Source: Bacillota bacterium
GTDB taxonomy: Bacteria > Bacillota > Clostridia > Acetivibrionales > DTU013
Reading direction: 5' to 3'
DNA: 53,210 bases
Assembly (NCBI GenBank): GCA_023435305.1
Contig: JAEYRV010000007.1
Location: 1-53,210 of the forward strand
Under the pieces are notes generated by a model, which was not told the DNA's origin, ran no database searches, and saw only the letters and a list, made by a program, of their open reading frames with translations. Made by a program: the position numbers and the translations under genes. This document shows positions 25,866-35,051 of this stretch, in pieces (position 1 is the first letter of the stretch; each line of letters begins with the position of its first letter).

Positions 25866-26723
25866 ATGAAGGAAGCGTTGTTCTATGAAAAACTCGATAG
25901 CTGCAGGGTGCGATGTCTGCTCTGCCCGCATGAGTGCGTGCTGCCACCTGACGGCACGGGTGCTTGCCGGGCGCGAAGGAACACAGACGGCAGCCTGTAT
26001 TCGCTCAATTACTCCTGCGTGACCTCCGTTGCGCTGGATCCAATAGAGAAAAAGCCGCTTTACCACTTCCGCCCCGGCAGCATGATATTGTCTGCGGGCA
26101 CCTTTGGCTGCAACTTCAAATGCAGTTGGTGCCAGAATTGGACGATCGCTCATAAAAACCCGGGTACAAAGGAGCTGACGCCTGAGGGCCTGGCAAGGCT
26201 GGCGGTGGAATATGCTTCCCGCGGGAGCATTGGTGTGGCATATACATATAACGAACCTTCGATATGGTATGAATTCATATATGATGCTGCAAGGCTGGTC
26301 AAAGAGCATGGACTGGCAAATGTCCTGGTGACCAATGGTTTCATTAATCCCGGACCGCTGGAACAGCTGCTGCCATACATCGATGCCATGAACATAGACG
26401 TAAAAGCATTCACTGAAGAATTCTACAACAAATACTGCAAAGGAACTCTCAACAGTGTGATGAGAACAGTGGAAAAGGCTTCCCGCAGTTGTCACGTCGA
26501 GATCACAACACTGGTGATCCCAGGATTGAACGACTCCCCTGCGGAGATAGGAAGACTTGCAGCATGGCTTGCGTCAATCAGTCCCGATATCGTACTTCAC
26601 CTGTCAAGATTTTTTCCCAATTACCAAATGAACGACATAATGCCCACACCCAGAGAGTCACTTGAAAATGCAAGAAACAGTGCGCTCGGATACCTCAGAC
26701 ACGTATACCTTGGAAACATTTAA
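25866..26723 (+). CDS. amrS: AmmeMemoRadiSam system radical SAM enzyme
   Basis: 285 residues from ATG 25866 (GAGGCAGG upstream; an in-frame ATG at 25845 is an alternative). Radical SAM cluster motif C82-x3-C86-x2-C89 (GCNFKCSWCQNW) ligates a 4Fe-4S cluster. Additional N-terminal Cys (CRVRCLLCPHEC) are typical of this PflA-related subfamily. The motif TYNEPSIWYEF and NVLVTNGFINP follow. It is the third partner of the MEMO-AMMECR1 fusion upstream, separated by about 190 bp of AT-moderate sequence holding loose repeats of GTGGATGAC...GTGTACAC. Confidence 0.92.
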   Translation: MKEALFYEKLDSCRVRCLLCPHECVLPPDGTGACRARRNTDGSLYSLNYSCVTSVALDPIEKKPLYHFRPGSMILSAGTFGCNFKCSWCQNWTIAHKNPGTKELTPEGLARLAVEYASRGSIGVAYTYNEPSIWYEFIYDAARLVKEHGLANVLVTNGFINPGPLEQLLPYIDAMNIDVKAFTEEFYNKYCKGTLNSVMRTVEKASRSCHVEITTLVIPGLNDSPAEIGRLAAWLASISPDIVLHLSRFFPNYQMNDIMPTPRESLENARNSALGYLRHVYLGNI

Positions 26724-26797
26724 GCGAAGAAATGCTCAATATGTGAAAAATGCACAAATAATCCAGCAATTATTTTTATATAAAGTGAAAAAATCGC

Positions 26798-26827
26798 TTA
26801 ACAAATGTGTTAAAAAGAAGGTATAAT
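26798..26827 (+). promoter_or_regulatory. Promoter of the cdaA operon
   Basis: TTAACA (26798-26803), 18 nt, TATAAT (26822-26827), 47 nt before the cdaA start. Confidence 0.75.
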
Positions 26828-26874
26828 TCTATTATGTAGGCATTTCGTCAATACGAGCAGGGGTGTGAGTTTAT

Positions 26875-27753
26875 TTGGATCTGTTTGACAGTATAAATCT
26901 GCGTGACATGTTTAATAATTTTGCCGGATATATGGGCCTGAATGATCCGCTGTATACAATCAAGGCCATTATTGACGTGGGCATAGTCGCGTGGGTCATA
27001 TACAAGCTCATCGTCCTTGTGAGGGAAACCAGGGCATGGCAGCTGATAAAGGGTATACTGCTGATACTCGTGGCAACTGAGATGAGCGGTTTTCTGGGAT
27101 TCAAGACCATCAACTACATGCTGCAGTCCATGCTTTCGGTCTTGGCAATAGGCGCCATCGTGCTTTTCCAGCCTGAACTGCGAAGAGCGCTGGAGAAGAT
27201 AGGCCGGAGCAGATTCAAGGATCTGTTGAATTTCGACGACACGGTCAACATCAGAGTTCAGACTACAGCGGTTATCGAGGAGATCGTCAAAGCCTGCCAG
27301 GATATGGCGTCGAGGTATGTCGGTGCCCTCATCGTGATAGAGCGTGATGTTAAGATCGGAGAGATAATAAATACCGGGACGCAGCTCGATTCGCATGTTT
27401 CAAGCGAGCTGATCATCAACCTGTTTGTTCCTGACACACCGTTGCATGATGGAGCAGTGGTCATACGTGACAACAAGGTGAAGGCGGCTGCCTGTTTCCT
27501 GCCGCTGACAGATAACCCCAACCTGAGCAAGGAGCTCGGCACCAGGCACAGAGCCGCACTAGGCATAACCGAGGTGTCGGACAGCATCGCTGTAGTAGTA
27601 TCCGAGGAGTCGGGGAAAATTTCATTTGCACTCAACGGAGGACTTACGAGGAATCTCACGCCGGATACACTCAGAAAGGCGTTGAACAAGAATCTGGTGG
27701 AGCGTGAGACCACTCCGAAAAAACTAATGCTGTGGAGGGGCAAAACCAAGTGA
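26875..27753 (+). CDS. cdaA: Diadenylate cyclase CdaA
   Basis: 292 residues from TTG 26875 (AGGGGTGTGAG upstream). Three N-terminal TM helices (about 35-110) followed by a coiled segment and the DAC domain (about 125-275) with DGA at 192-194 and RHR at 224-226, the two catalytic motifs for making c-di-AMP from two ATP. Membrane-bound CdaA is regulated by CdaR and by GlmM, and all three genes are here in order, so c-di-AMP synthesis is tied to cell-wall precursor supply and turgor control. GTGA overlap couples it to cdaR. Confidence 0.97.
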   Translation: MDLFDSINLRDMFNNFAGYMGLNDPLYTIKAIIDVGIVAWVIYKLIVLVRETRAWQLIKGILLILVATEMSGFLGFKTINYMLQSMLSVLAIGAIVLFQPELRRALEKIGRSRFKDLLNFDDTVNIRVQTTAVIEEIVKACQDMASRYVGALIVIERDVKIGEIINTGTQLDSHVSSELIINLFVPDTPLHDGAVVIRDNKVKAAACFLPLTDNPNLSKELGTRHRAALGITEVSDSIAVVVSEESGKISFALNGGLTRNLTPDTLRKALNKNLVERETTPKKLMLWRGKTK

Positions 27754-29015
27754 AAATAGGCGATTGGTTCAAGAAGGATCTGAAAACAAAAATAATAGCA
27801 CTGTTTCTCGCACTGCTTTTCTGGCTGTATGTCTCCAACATTACAAACCCATTTAAGTCAGTGATCATATATAATGTGCCAGTAACCGTTATCAATGAAG
27901 AGTTTCTCGATCAAAACGACTACACACTGAAAAATACTTTGAGGACTTATATTGACGTGACCATAAGAGGACGCCAGGATGTTGTCGACAAGGTCAGATC
28001 CACGGATTTTATCACAACATTGGATCTGTCGGAGATAACATCGGTGAACGACAGGAAGCTCAAGCTGTCCGAGCCCGAGTGCCTGTTGAAGGAGGTCACG
28101 GTGGAATCCTACAATCCGCCGGAGATCGACATACAGCTGGCCAGGAACAAGACCGGCACCTTTGAGGTCGAGCTTGTGCCAAGTATAAAGATGAAGCCTG
28201 GCTATGTGCTGCTCAATACTACGGTATCACCCGAGAAAATACAGATAATGAACGAAGAAGCCACCATTGACAGCATCGGCTCCATAAAAGCGTTCCTGGA
28301 ACTGGCCGATTTGGACAGAGACACCGTGAAACAGGTGCAGTGCAAGGTTTATAACAAGGCCGGCAGGGAGATCAGCAGCCTTAGCAGAGATCTTAATGTC
28401 AAGGTTACAATGGAGGTTGCCAAGGAGGTGCCGGTTTCGCTGGTGACAAGAGGAAGGCTGGCCACCAACTATATCGAGACACAGAGGGTAATAGAACCTA
28501 CAAAGGTATTGGTAACAGGCTCTGCGGATATTCTGGATAATCTTAAGGATATTAAGACAGAGCAGGTCGATATAGACAAGATCAGCGGCAATTTCACCGC
28601 CACAGTTCCTCTTGTCGTACCGGAAGGCACAAAGATAGTAAATTCACCAAATGAAATAAATGTCCGGATAGATGTGGAGAAGCTGGTCGTCAGGAACTTC
28701 CAGTTCAGGAAGGATGATATTTCGATCCTGAACGCCAGAAATGACGGCACCCTTGTATACGAGATCGTTTCGGAGAGCGCGCTGGTACAGTTCCGCGGAA
28801 GAGAGGCCGATCTGGATGAGATAAATGAAAACTCGCTCAAGCCTGCGGTCGATGTTTCAAACCTGGGAGAAGGTGTACACAGGCTTCAGCTGAACATCAC
28901 AATGCCCAGCAAGGGAACTCTGGTGCAGCGGGCCAATGTGGAAGTGAAGATATCAAAGACGCCGCCGCCGGAGCCCGAAGATGAGATACCTGTCACCAAC
29001 CCCAGCCAGCCGTGA
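27750..29015 (+). CDS. cdaR: CdaR (YbbR-domain regulator of CdaA)
   Basis: About 421 residues from GTG 27750, overlapping the cdaA stop; GGAGGGG lies 13-18 nt upstream. One N-terminal TM helix (KIIALFLALLFWLYVSN) then about four YbbR domains (DVTIRG, VELVPSI, VPVSLVTRG and later blocks) outside the membrane, and a Pro/Glu-rich C-terminal tail. CdaR binds CdaA in the membrane and modulates its activity. Length and layout are normal. Confidence 0.95.
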   Translation: MKIGDWFKKDLKTKIIALFLALLFWLYVSNITNPFKSVIIYNVPVTVINEEFLDQNDYTLKNTLRTYIDVTIRGRQDVVDKVRSTDFITTLDLSEITSVNDRKLKLSEPECLLKEVTVESYNPPEIDIQLARNKTGTFEVELVPSIKMKPGYVLLNTTVSPEKIQIMNEEATIDSIGSIKAFLELADLDRDTVKQVQCKVYNKAGREISSLSRDLNVKVTMEVAKEVPVSLVTRGRLATNYIETQRVIEPTKVLVTGSADILDNLKDIKTEQVDIDKISGNFTATVPLVVPEGTKIVNSPNEINVRIDVEKLVVRNFQFRKDDISILNARNDGTLVYEIVSESALVQFRGREADLDEINENSLKPAVDVSNLGEGVHRLQLNITMPSKGTLVQRANVEVKISKTPPPEPEDEIPVTNPSQP

Positions 29016-29105
29016 TGCGATACTGGCCTCTGACCTCGGCCAGCCGTGATATTGAAGGCGCAGGTGTGAAATACTATCAGTAATATCAACATGAGGATGT
29101 AATAG

Positions 29106-30845
29106 ATGAAGCTTATCATAAATGAACTCAGGCTGCCGCTGGATGCGGACAGCAGCGAACTCAGGAGGATGACGGCCCGAAGACTCGGGATCGGCGCCTC
29201 GGATATTCTCAATTTCAAAATAACAAAAGAGGCTATAGATGCCAGAAGAAAACCCGACGTGAGCCGGGTTTATTCTGTTTTTGCTGAGATAAGCGATTCC
29301 CGGTCATGGAAAAAAGGCAATGGGGTGAGAGAAGTCACGGAGGAACCCGATGAGCAAATAGTTCCGGGTGCCATCAGGCTGGATGGAAGACCGGTTGTAG
29401 TAGGAAGCGGCCCGGCGGGAATTCTTGCCGCGCTGACGCTTGCCGAGGCGGGCTACAGGCCGCTGGTGCTGGAGCGGGGAGAATGCGTTGAGAAACGCGC
29501 TGTCGCCGTAGATACATATTGGGAGTCAGGTAAGCTTGATCCGGAAAGCAATGTCCAGTTTGGAGAAGGCGGAGCCGGTACGTTTTCAGATGGCAAGCTG
29601 ACCACACGCATCAACGACAGGCGTTGTGAAAAAGTGTTGCAGATATACCATAGTGCAGGTGCACCGGAAGAAATACTTTACAAGTCCAAACCGCATATCG
29701 GATCGGATGTGCTGCGGACTGTCGTTTCAAACATGAGAAGAAGGCTCATTGAATTGGGCGGAGAAATACGTTTCGGGGCCAAGGTGACTTCTGTGATGCT
29801 CCATGGTGGACGTGCTATTGGTGTAACGGTGAATGGGAATGAGGATATAAAGGCGGGAGCCGTAGTACTTGCCCCAGGCCACAGCGCAAGAGATACATTT
29901 GCTGAGTTGCTGGGAAGCGGCGTCCGCATGGTACAAAAGCCGTTTTCCATCGGCGTGCGAATAGAGCATCCACAAGAAATAGTTAACCTGGCGCAGTATG
30001 GAAGCGCCAAAATCAGTCAGTCACTTGGACCTGCGGATTATCAATTGTTCTATAAAACAGGCGGAAGAACGGCATATTCCTTCTGTATGTGCCCTGGAGG
30101 CGTCGTTGTTGCTGCAGCTTCCGAGCCGGACACAATAGTTACCAATGGAATGAGTTACTTTGCCCGTGATAAAGAGAACGCCAACAGCGCATTTGTCGTA
30201 TCAGTGGAACCAGGAGATTTCGGCAGCAGTGACCCGCTGGCCGGAGTTGTATTCCAGCGCCGATGGGAGCATGCTGCGTTCATGGCGGGCGGCGGAAGAG
30301 GAGCTGCTCCTGTGCAGCTCCTTGGTGATTTTTTGGAGGGCAGGCCGTCCCGGCGACTTGGCTCAGTGAGACCCAGCTATCCGGGCAATGTCGAATCAAG
30401 GGGTACCGCTAAGATTGAACCAAGTAGTACCGGCAACAGCGACCCAAGTAGTACCGGTAACAGCATGCCCTGTGGCACCGGTAACAGCATGCCCAGTATC
30501 ACTGGAAGGGTCGAACCAAGCTATGCCGCCAGGATCGAACCAAGCGATATAAACTTGTGCCTTCCCGGTTTTGTTACTGCGTCAATGAAGGAGGCTGTTA
30601 CATATTTTGACCGCAGGCTGAAAGGCTTTGCAATGGCGGAGGCTGTCATGACTGGCGTCGAGACAAGGACATCATCGCCTGTCAGGATAGTGCGCACTGA
30701 AACCTATGAAGCCGAAGGTATCGGCGGATTATATCCGTGTGGCGAGGGTGCAGGTTATGCAGGCGGTATCATAAGCGCAGCTGTTGACGGTATACGTGTT
30801 GCCGAGCAGATTATTCGAACGTATTCAGTGCCACGGGAACAGTAA
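29106..30845 (+). CDS. FAD-dependent oxidoreductase (COG2509-type) with internal 8-residue repeats
   Basis: 579 residues. N-terminal region RLPLDADSSELRRMTARRLG, then a dinucleotide-binding motif VVGSGPAGILAALTLAEAGY, ERGE, the family signature QFGEGGAGTFSDGKLTTR, and a C-terminal FAD motif YPCGEGAGYAGGIISAAVDG. This family is regularly found between cdaR and glmM in Clostridia; substrate unknown. Residues 423-478 are seven tandem 8-residue units (PSYPGNVE, SRGTAKIE, PSSTGNSD, PSSTGNSM, PCGTGNSM, PSITGRVE, PSYAARIE) inserted between the conserved SVRPSY and DINLCLPGF, which are normally close together. No other defect. Confidence 0.9.
   Translation: MKLIINELRLPLDADSSELRRMTARRLGIGASDILNFKITKEAIDARRKPDVSRVYSVFAEISDSRSWKKGNGVREVTEEPDEQIVPGAIRLDGRPVVVGSGPAGILAALTLAEAGYRPLVLERGECVEKRAVAVDTYWESGKLDPESNVQFGEGGAGTFSDGKLTTRINDRRCEKVLQIYHSAGAPEEILYKSKPHIGSDVLRTVVSNMRRRLIELGGEIRFGAKVTSVMLHGGRAIGVTVNGNEDIKAGAVVLAPGHSARDTFAELLGSGVRMVQKPFSIGVRIEHPQEIVNLAQYGSAKISQSLGPADYQLFYKTGGRTAYSFCMCPGGVVVAAASEPDTIVTNGMSYFARDKENANSAFVVSVEPGDFGSSDPLAGVVFQRRWEHAAFMAGGGRGAAPVQLLGDFLEGRPSRRLGSVRPSYPGNVESRGTAKIEPSSTGNSDPSSTGNSMPCGTGNSMPSITGRVEPSYAARIEPSDINLCLPGFVTASMKEAVTYFDRRLKGFAMAEAVMTGVETRTSSPVRIVRTETYEAEGIGGLYPCGEGAGYAGGIISAAVDGIRVAEQIIRTYSVPREQ
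30372..30539 (+). repeat. 24-bp coding minisatellite inside the FAD oxidoreductase
   Basis: Seven 24-bp units in frame. Unit 1 begins with the native PSY of the family motif and the last partial unit (CCAAGCGATATA) runs into the native DINLCLP, so the tract seems to have grown by duplication of the enzyme's own codons. Confidence 0.88.
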
Positions 30846-30882
30846 TTGAGTAAAAATGACGCACTAATATTGAATTAAATAC

Positions 30883-30911
30883 TTGTTATGTAAAAAATTT
30901 AAAGTTATAAT
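30883..30911 (+). promoter_or_regulatory. Internal promoter of glmM
   Basis: TTGTTA (30883-30888), 17 nt, TATAAT (30906-30911) in the 169-bp gap before glmM. It would let glmM be transcribed apart from cdaA-cdaR. Confidence 0.7.
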
Positions 30912-31014
30912 TACTTTGTTGAAAAACGATGCTGTATCGATAAACAGAGGATATGATTTTCTTGCGATTGGAATAAGTTAAGAACCGATGCGATAAAAAC
31001 AGGAGGTCAAATTT

Positions 31015-32364
31015 ATGGCAAGACTTTTTGGTACAGATGGAGTAAGGGGTGTAGCGAATACAGAGTTGACGGCTGATTTGGCATATAAGCTGGGTCAGGC
31101 CGGAGCTTACGTGCTGACGTCGGAGACTAAACATACTGCAAAGATATTGGTAGGTATGGATACAAGGATATCGGGACATATGCTGGAAGCCGCACTGGTG
31201 GCGGGTATATGCTCGGTGGGTGCCGAGGCTGTCTGCCTGGGAGTATTGCCCACACCTGCTATCGCGTATTTGACAAGGCTGTACAAGGCAGATGCCGGAG
31301 TTGTGATATCGGCGTCCCACAACCCATTCGAATTCAATGGTATCAAATTCTTTGATTCAAAGGGCTACAAGCTGCCCGATGCAACAGAAGACAAAATCGA
31401 GGAGCTTATAAAGAACGGCCTCGGAGACATTTCACTTCCAACCGGCGCAGGAGTAGGGAAGAAAAGTGAAGGAAAAGATGCGCTGAGAGACTATGTGGAT
31501 TTCCTCAAGAGCACTGTCAACTGTGACCTGAAGGGATTGAAGATCGCTATTGACTGCGCAAACGGCGCTTCGTATTTACCGGCTCCCATACTGTTCAAGG
31601 AACTGGGTGCCGAGGTGTTCACTATCAACAATGAACCCGATGGATTAAACATTAACCGCGATTGTGGTTCGACACATATGTCGCAGCTCAAGAAATATGT
31701 CGTTGAAAAAGGCGCTGATATTGGATTTGCCTTTGATGGTGACGCTGACAGAGTGCTTACAGTGGACGAAAACGGTCAGTTGGTGGACGGCGACCAGACA
31801 ATGGCTGTAATAGGTCTGGAATTGAAAAAAGCAGGAAACCTTCCCAATGACACTGTAGTCGTTACAGTAATGAGCAATCTGGGCTTTGATATAATGGCAC
31901 AGAAAAACGGTCTGAAGCTTGCAAAAACTAAAGTAGGTGACAGATACGTGCTGGAAGAAATGCTTGACAAAGGTTATGTACTGGGAGGAGAACAATCCGG
32001 CCACGTAATATTCCTCAAGCACAATACCACCGGTGACGGTCTGTTGACAGCGCTCCAGCTGCTTTGTGTCTTAAGGGGCACAGGCAAAAAGCTTTCTGAG
32101 CTGGCCAGTATCATGCAGATTCTTCCGCAGGTATTGAAGAATGCAAAAGTAAAGAATGAGAACAAATACAGCTACATGGAAGATGAGCTTGTTGCAAAGC
32201 TTTGCCGCGAGCTGGAAGATGAATTTAATGGCGAAGGCAGGGTGCTGATTAGGCCCTCCGGAACCGAGCCGCTGGTTCGTGTCATGATCGAGGGCAAGGA
32301 TCAGGAATACATCACGAAACGCGCCGCCGAGCTGGCCTCCATCATTGAGCAGAGGCTTGGCTGA
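31015..32364 (+). CDS. glmM: Phosphoglucosamine mutase GlmM
   Basis: 449 residues, the usual length. FGTDGVRG near the N-terminus, catalytic phosphoserine loop SASHNP with Ser101, Mg-binding DGDADR, sugar-binding GGEQSGH, phosphate-binding RPSGTEPLVRV. Converts glucosamine-6-P to glucosamine-1-P for UDP-GlcNAc and peptidoglycan. In several Firmicutes GlmM also binds and inhibits CdaA, consistent with its place here. AGGAGG lies upstream of ATG 31015. Confidence 0.98.
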   Translation: MARLFGTDGVRGVANTELTADLAYKLGQAGAYVLTSETKHTAKILVGMDTRISGHMLEAALVAGICSVGAEAVCLGVLPTPAIAYLTRLYKADAGVVISASHNPFEFNGIKFFDSKGYKLPDATEDKIEELIKNGLGDISLPTGAGVGKKSEGKDALRDYVDFLKSTVNCDLKGLKIAIDCANGASYLPAPILFKELGAEVFTINNEPDGLNINRDCGSTHMSQLKKYVVEKGADIGFAFDGDADRVLTVDENGQLVDGDQTMAVIGLELKKAGNLPNDTVVVTVMSNLGFDIMAQKNGLKLAKTKVGDRYVLEEMLDKGYVLGGEQSGHVIFLKHNTTGDGLLTALQLLCVLRGTGKKLSELASIMQILPQVLKNAKVKNENKYSYMEDELVAKLCRELEDEFNGEGRVLIRPSGTEPLVRVMIEGKDQEYITKRAAELASIIEQRLG

Positions 32365-32447
32365 GACAGGGTGCAGCATGAAATGTGCCGCTGAGCTGGC
32401 AGCTGCTATAGTGTGGATATTTGAATGAGATAAGGAACATAAATAAT

Positions 32448-32490
32448 AAAGCCATAAAAGGGGTGTTGAACCTCTCTTATGGCTTTTATT
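32448..32490. terminator. Bidirectional terminator between glmM and the acyltransferase-like gene
   Basis: AAAGCCATAA (32448-32457) pairs with TTATGGCTTT (32477-32486), followed by TATTTT on plus and preceded by TTATTATTT on the minus-strand reading. Confidence 0.85.
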
Positions 32491-32521
32491 TTACATAAAC
32501 GGTTTCAAATCTCCCTGCGAG

Positions 32522-33181
32522 CTACACTCTCGGAACAATGGATCCGTTGTTCTTGAGTATATGACAGTTAGGCACATAACCTCGGACGGGAGTCAGCGGG
32601 TATACGATGCTGTTTTTGCCGATGACCGTACCCGGGTTCAGTACAGAGTTGCAGCCTACTTCAGAGTTATCGCCCACCATAGCGCCGAATTTCCTCAAGC
32701 CTGTTTCAATTGTCTCAATTCCATCGGTTACCTTTACCTTGTTTCCGTTTGACTTCAGGTTCGAGCAGATCACACCCGCACCGGTGTGGGCCTTGTATCC
32801 GAGGATCGAGTCACCGATATAATTAAAATGAGGTACCTGCACCTTGTTGAACAATAGCGCATTCTTTAGCTCTGTTGAGTTGCCGATGACACATTCGTTG
32901 CCTATGATAACATTGTCCCTGATAAACGCGCACTGCCTGAGTTCGCAGTTATAGCCTATGATGGCGGGTCCTTTTATCAGCACTGTTTTTTCGATAGTGG
33001 TGCCCTTTCCGACCCAGACAAATTCGCTGATCTGCTCAAAATCAGAAGGCAGCGTTTTGGCGAATTCCAACAGGAAGCCTTTTATCCTCGACAGTGCCTC
33101 CCATGGATACTCCAAACCGTTGAAGATGTCCCTTTCAAAGCATTCATTCAGATCGAACAGGTCAGTTATTCTCACATCCAT
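32522..33181 (-). CDS. Left-handed beta-helix (hexapeptide) transferase-like protein
   Basis: 219 residues. After about 60 helical residues comes a hexapeptide-repeat left-handed beta-helix: VWVGKGTTIEKTVLIKGPAI, then IIGYNCELRQCAFIRDNVII, then IGNECVIGNSTELKNA. The pattern NYIGDSILGYKAHTGAGVIC resembles the acetyltransferase half of GlmU. No nucleotidyltransferase signature (LxxGxGTRM) is present. Location between glmM and glmS suggests a role in amino-sugar or UDP-GlcNAc metabolism, possibly as acetyltransferase, but specificity is inference. Transcribed opposite to glmM. Confidence 0.82.
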   Translation of the reverse strand: MDVRITDLFDLNECFERDIFNGLEYPWEALSRIKGFLLEFAKTLPSDFEQISEFVWVGKGTTIEKTVLIKGPAIIGYNCELRQCAFIRDNVIIGNECVIGNSTELKNALLFNKVQVPHFNYIGDSILGYKAHTGAGVICSNLKSNGNKVKVTDGIETIETGLRKFGAMVGDNSEVGCNSVLNPGTVIGKNSIVYPLTPVRGYVPNCHILKNNGSIVPRV

Positions 33182-33332
33182 ACATGTATCCTCTCTTTAC
33201 AAAGTCTAGATTGTTATTTTACATTTAATGTAATTTGTATACACCAAAAATAATACACTATTTTCAAATAAATTAACAGCATCATTTTTCACCATTTCTT
33301 CATACGGTAAAATTCTTGCTGAGACACTTACA

Positions 33333-33402
33333 GCAGGTCCGAGATATCAATTTCTGTACCTCTTGCGGCAGGTCTGCGACCTCAATTACTGTATCCCTTG
33401 CA
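33333..33402. repeat. Imperfect 35-bp tandem duplication
   Basis: GCAGGTCCGAGATATCAATT... (33333) and GCAGGTCTGCGACCTCAATT... (33368) are two copies of a 35-bp unit in the gap between the two minus-strand genes; no coding frame or terminator is evident. Confidence 0.65.
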
Positions 33403-33421
33403 GCAACCCATACGGCAGCTC

Positions 33422-34165
33422 TTATGGCTGTATCAATTCCTTCAGCATTTTATCCTTATTGTTGATGAACGTCTTCATTATCAAATAATGCTCGGTCTCC
33501 TCGTACCTGACTTTCCTGATATCGTCTCCTATTTCGTAGATATATGAATCCGGGTAAGCCATAATGATAGGTGAGTGAGTTGCGATAATGAACTGGGAAC
33601 CCTTCCCTATCAGATCATGCATCCTGGTGATGAAGGACATCTGCCTCGTCGGAGACAGAGCGGCCTCGGGCTCATCGAGAATATACAGGCCGTTGCCCCT
33701 CAGCCTTTTTTGGAAGAGCGCGAAAAATGATTCGCCATGGGACTGCTCATGGAGCGATTTTCCCCCGAAGGCAGCCTTGATTGGAGGCCCGAAGCTTTGT
33801 TCGAGGTCGATCGCATCAATATATGAAGCTACATTGTAGTAACTCTCTGCCCGCAGAAAGAAACCGTCCCGCGGCCTTTTGACGCCCTTGACCAGCCTTA
33901 TATAATTATAGAGGCCGGAATGAGAGTCGGTTGTTGAAAACAAGAAGTTCCTGGACCCGCCCTCAGGATTAAAGCCGAATGCCGTTGCTACTGATTCCAG
34001 GATCGTAGACTTGCCCGTACCGTTTTCTCCGACAATATAGGTTACCTTTGGATGCAGTTCCAGACTGTCAAGACGCTTTATTGCAGGCAGGCAGAACGGA
34101 TATTCATCGAATGATCCGATCAGGTCCCTCTTCAATTCTATACTTTTTACGAACTGATTAGTCAT
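33422..34165 (-). CDS. AAA/SMC-like ABC ATPase (AAA_15/AAA_23 type)
   Basis: 247 residues. Walker A GENGTGKS (46-53), a short coiled or lid region, signature-like HGESFF, Walker B LYILDEPEAAL (about 168-178) and switch IATHSP. This compact single-domain form resembles stand-alone ATPases of the OLD/RecF/ABC group, many of unknown function, some linked to defence or repair. No TOPRIM domain or nuclease is adjacent. Monocistronic, minus strand, starting about 137 nt from the divergent glmS promoter. Confidence 0.85.
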   Translation of the reverse strand: MTNQFVKSIELKRDLIGSFDEYPFCLPAIKRLDSLELHPKVTYIVGENGTGKSTILESVATAFGFNPEGGSRNFLFSTTDSHSGLYNYIRLVKGVKRPRDGFFLRAESYYNVASYIDAIDLEQSFGPPIKAAFGGKSLHEQSHGESFFALFQKRLRGNGLYILDEPEAALSPTRQMSFITRMHDLIGKGSQFIIATHSPIIMAYPDSYIYEIGDDIRKVRYEETEHYLIMKTFINNKDKMLKELIQP

Positions 34166-34301
34166 AACAGTATTCTAACATAATTTGTATATTCATACAC
34201 TACCAAATCCACATCCACTCTCCAATGCTCTTAAGCGAGAGGTGAAACCGACTATGATACATATTGTGTCATGCTTTGTCTGCTTGTTAACCAAATTTTA
34301 A

Positions 34302-34331
34302 TTGACAATACAGTGACTGTATGAATATACT
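34302..34331 (+). promoter_or_regulatory. Promoter of the glmS ribozyme-glmS transcript
   Basis: TTGACA (34302-34307), 18 nt containing TACAGTGACTGTA, TATACT (34326-34331). It would start about 65 nt before the ribozyme cleavage site. Confidence 0.8.
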
Positions 34332-34399
34332 AAAGTAAGGAATTTGAAAAGGATTGATTACCCGGAAAGGCAGGGGAGAAGCAGTTTGGAAAGGGTAAC

Positions 34400-34615
34400 A
34401 GAAAAGGCGCCAGGACACGGCTGATCCATCAGCGTGTTGACGAGGGGGAGGAGGTCACAGCCTCAGCGGGAACCACAAATGCTGTAAGTACAGCAAGACC
34501 GCTATTGTTGTGAGTTATCGAAAGATTCGGCGGAAACCTCCCGGTTGGCCACGATCGCAGGGCTTAACAAAAACTGCAGGCAACTGCAGAACAGAAAAAA
34601 GCTCAGGTGGCAGTC
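34400..34615 (+). ncRNA. glmS ribozyme (glucosamine-6-phosphate-activated self-cleaving riboswitch)
   Basis: Conserved core elements in order: GCGCCAGGACA at 34407, GTTGACGAGG near 34436, then GTTATCGAAAGATTCGGCGG near 34514, and CTCCCGGTTGGCC. These match the glmS ribozyme core known from Bacillus. Cleavage is expected between 34406 and 34407. Glucosamine-6-P promotes cleavage and thereby decay of the glmS mRNA, giving feedback control. P1 and the 3' P3/P4 boundary are approximate. The distance from ribozyme to start codon (about 440 nt) is unusually long. Confidence 0.93.
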
Positions 34616-34862
34616 CTATCATAGATTCAAATTCTCCATTAAGAAAACTGAATATCCTTGTAAGAAGCTGTACTGTCAGTAATTCGGTGCGCACATTTGG
34701 CGAACAAATCAGCAGATATGCAGATTTGGTAGGTGGGTCAGGCAGTCGAATCAGGCATAGTAAAATGCGGGTCATGCGGATTAGGCAACCAGGTTAGCAT
34801 GCGAATCAACTGGATTAGTGTGTATTAACCGTCTGATTTCACAGACTGGTTATGCGTTCTAT

Positions 34863-34920
34863 ACCATTCGGCTATTCGGCTATTTGGCTACTCGGCTATT
34901 CGACTACTCGGCTATTGGGC
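34863..34920. repeat. 8-bp minisatellite in the glmS leader
   Basis: Seven units of 8 bp related to ATTCGGCT (ATTCGGCT, ATTTGGCT, ACTCGGCT, ATTCGACT, ATTGGGCG) between the ribozyme and glmS. No open reading frame with a ribosome site spans it. Confidence 0.85.
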
Positions 34921-35051
34921 GAAAAATGTTGGCGCATTGTGCATATGCTAATGATCCCGATACCTTGCTTTGCCTTATTCAGCTGATTGCAGGGGTATTT
35001 CAGCCATTGATTTCAATGTTTCTAAACTATGAAATGTAGAGGAGAGTATTT

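Noticed and set aside
33422..34165. AAA ATPase as part of a defence system
   Set aside because: No nuclease, TOPRIM or other effector adjacent; it sits in a housekeeping block.
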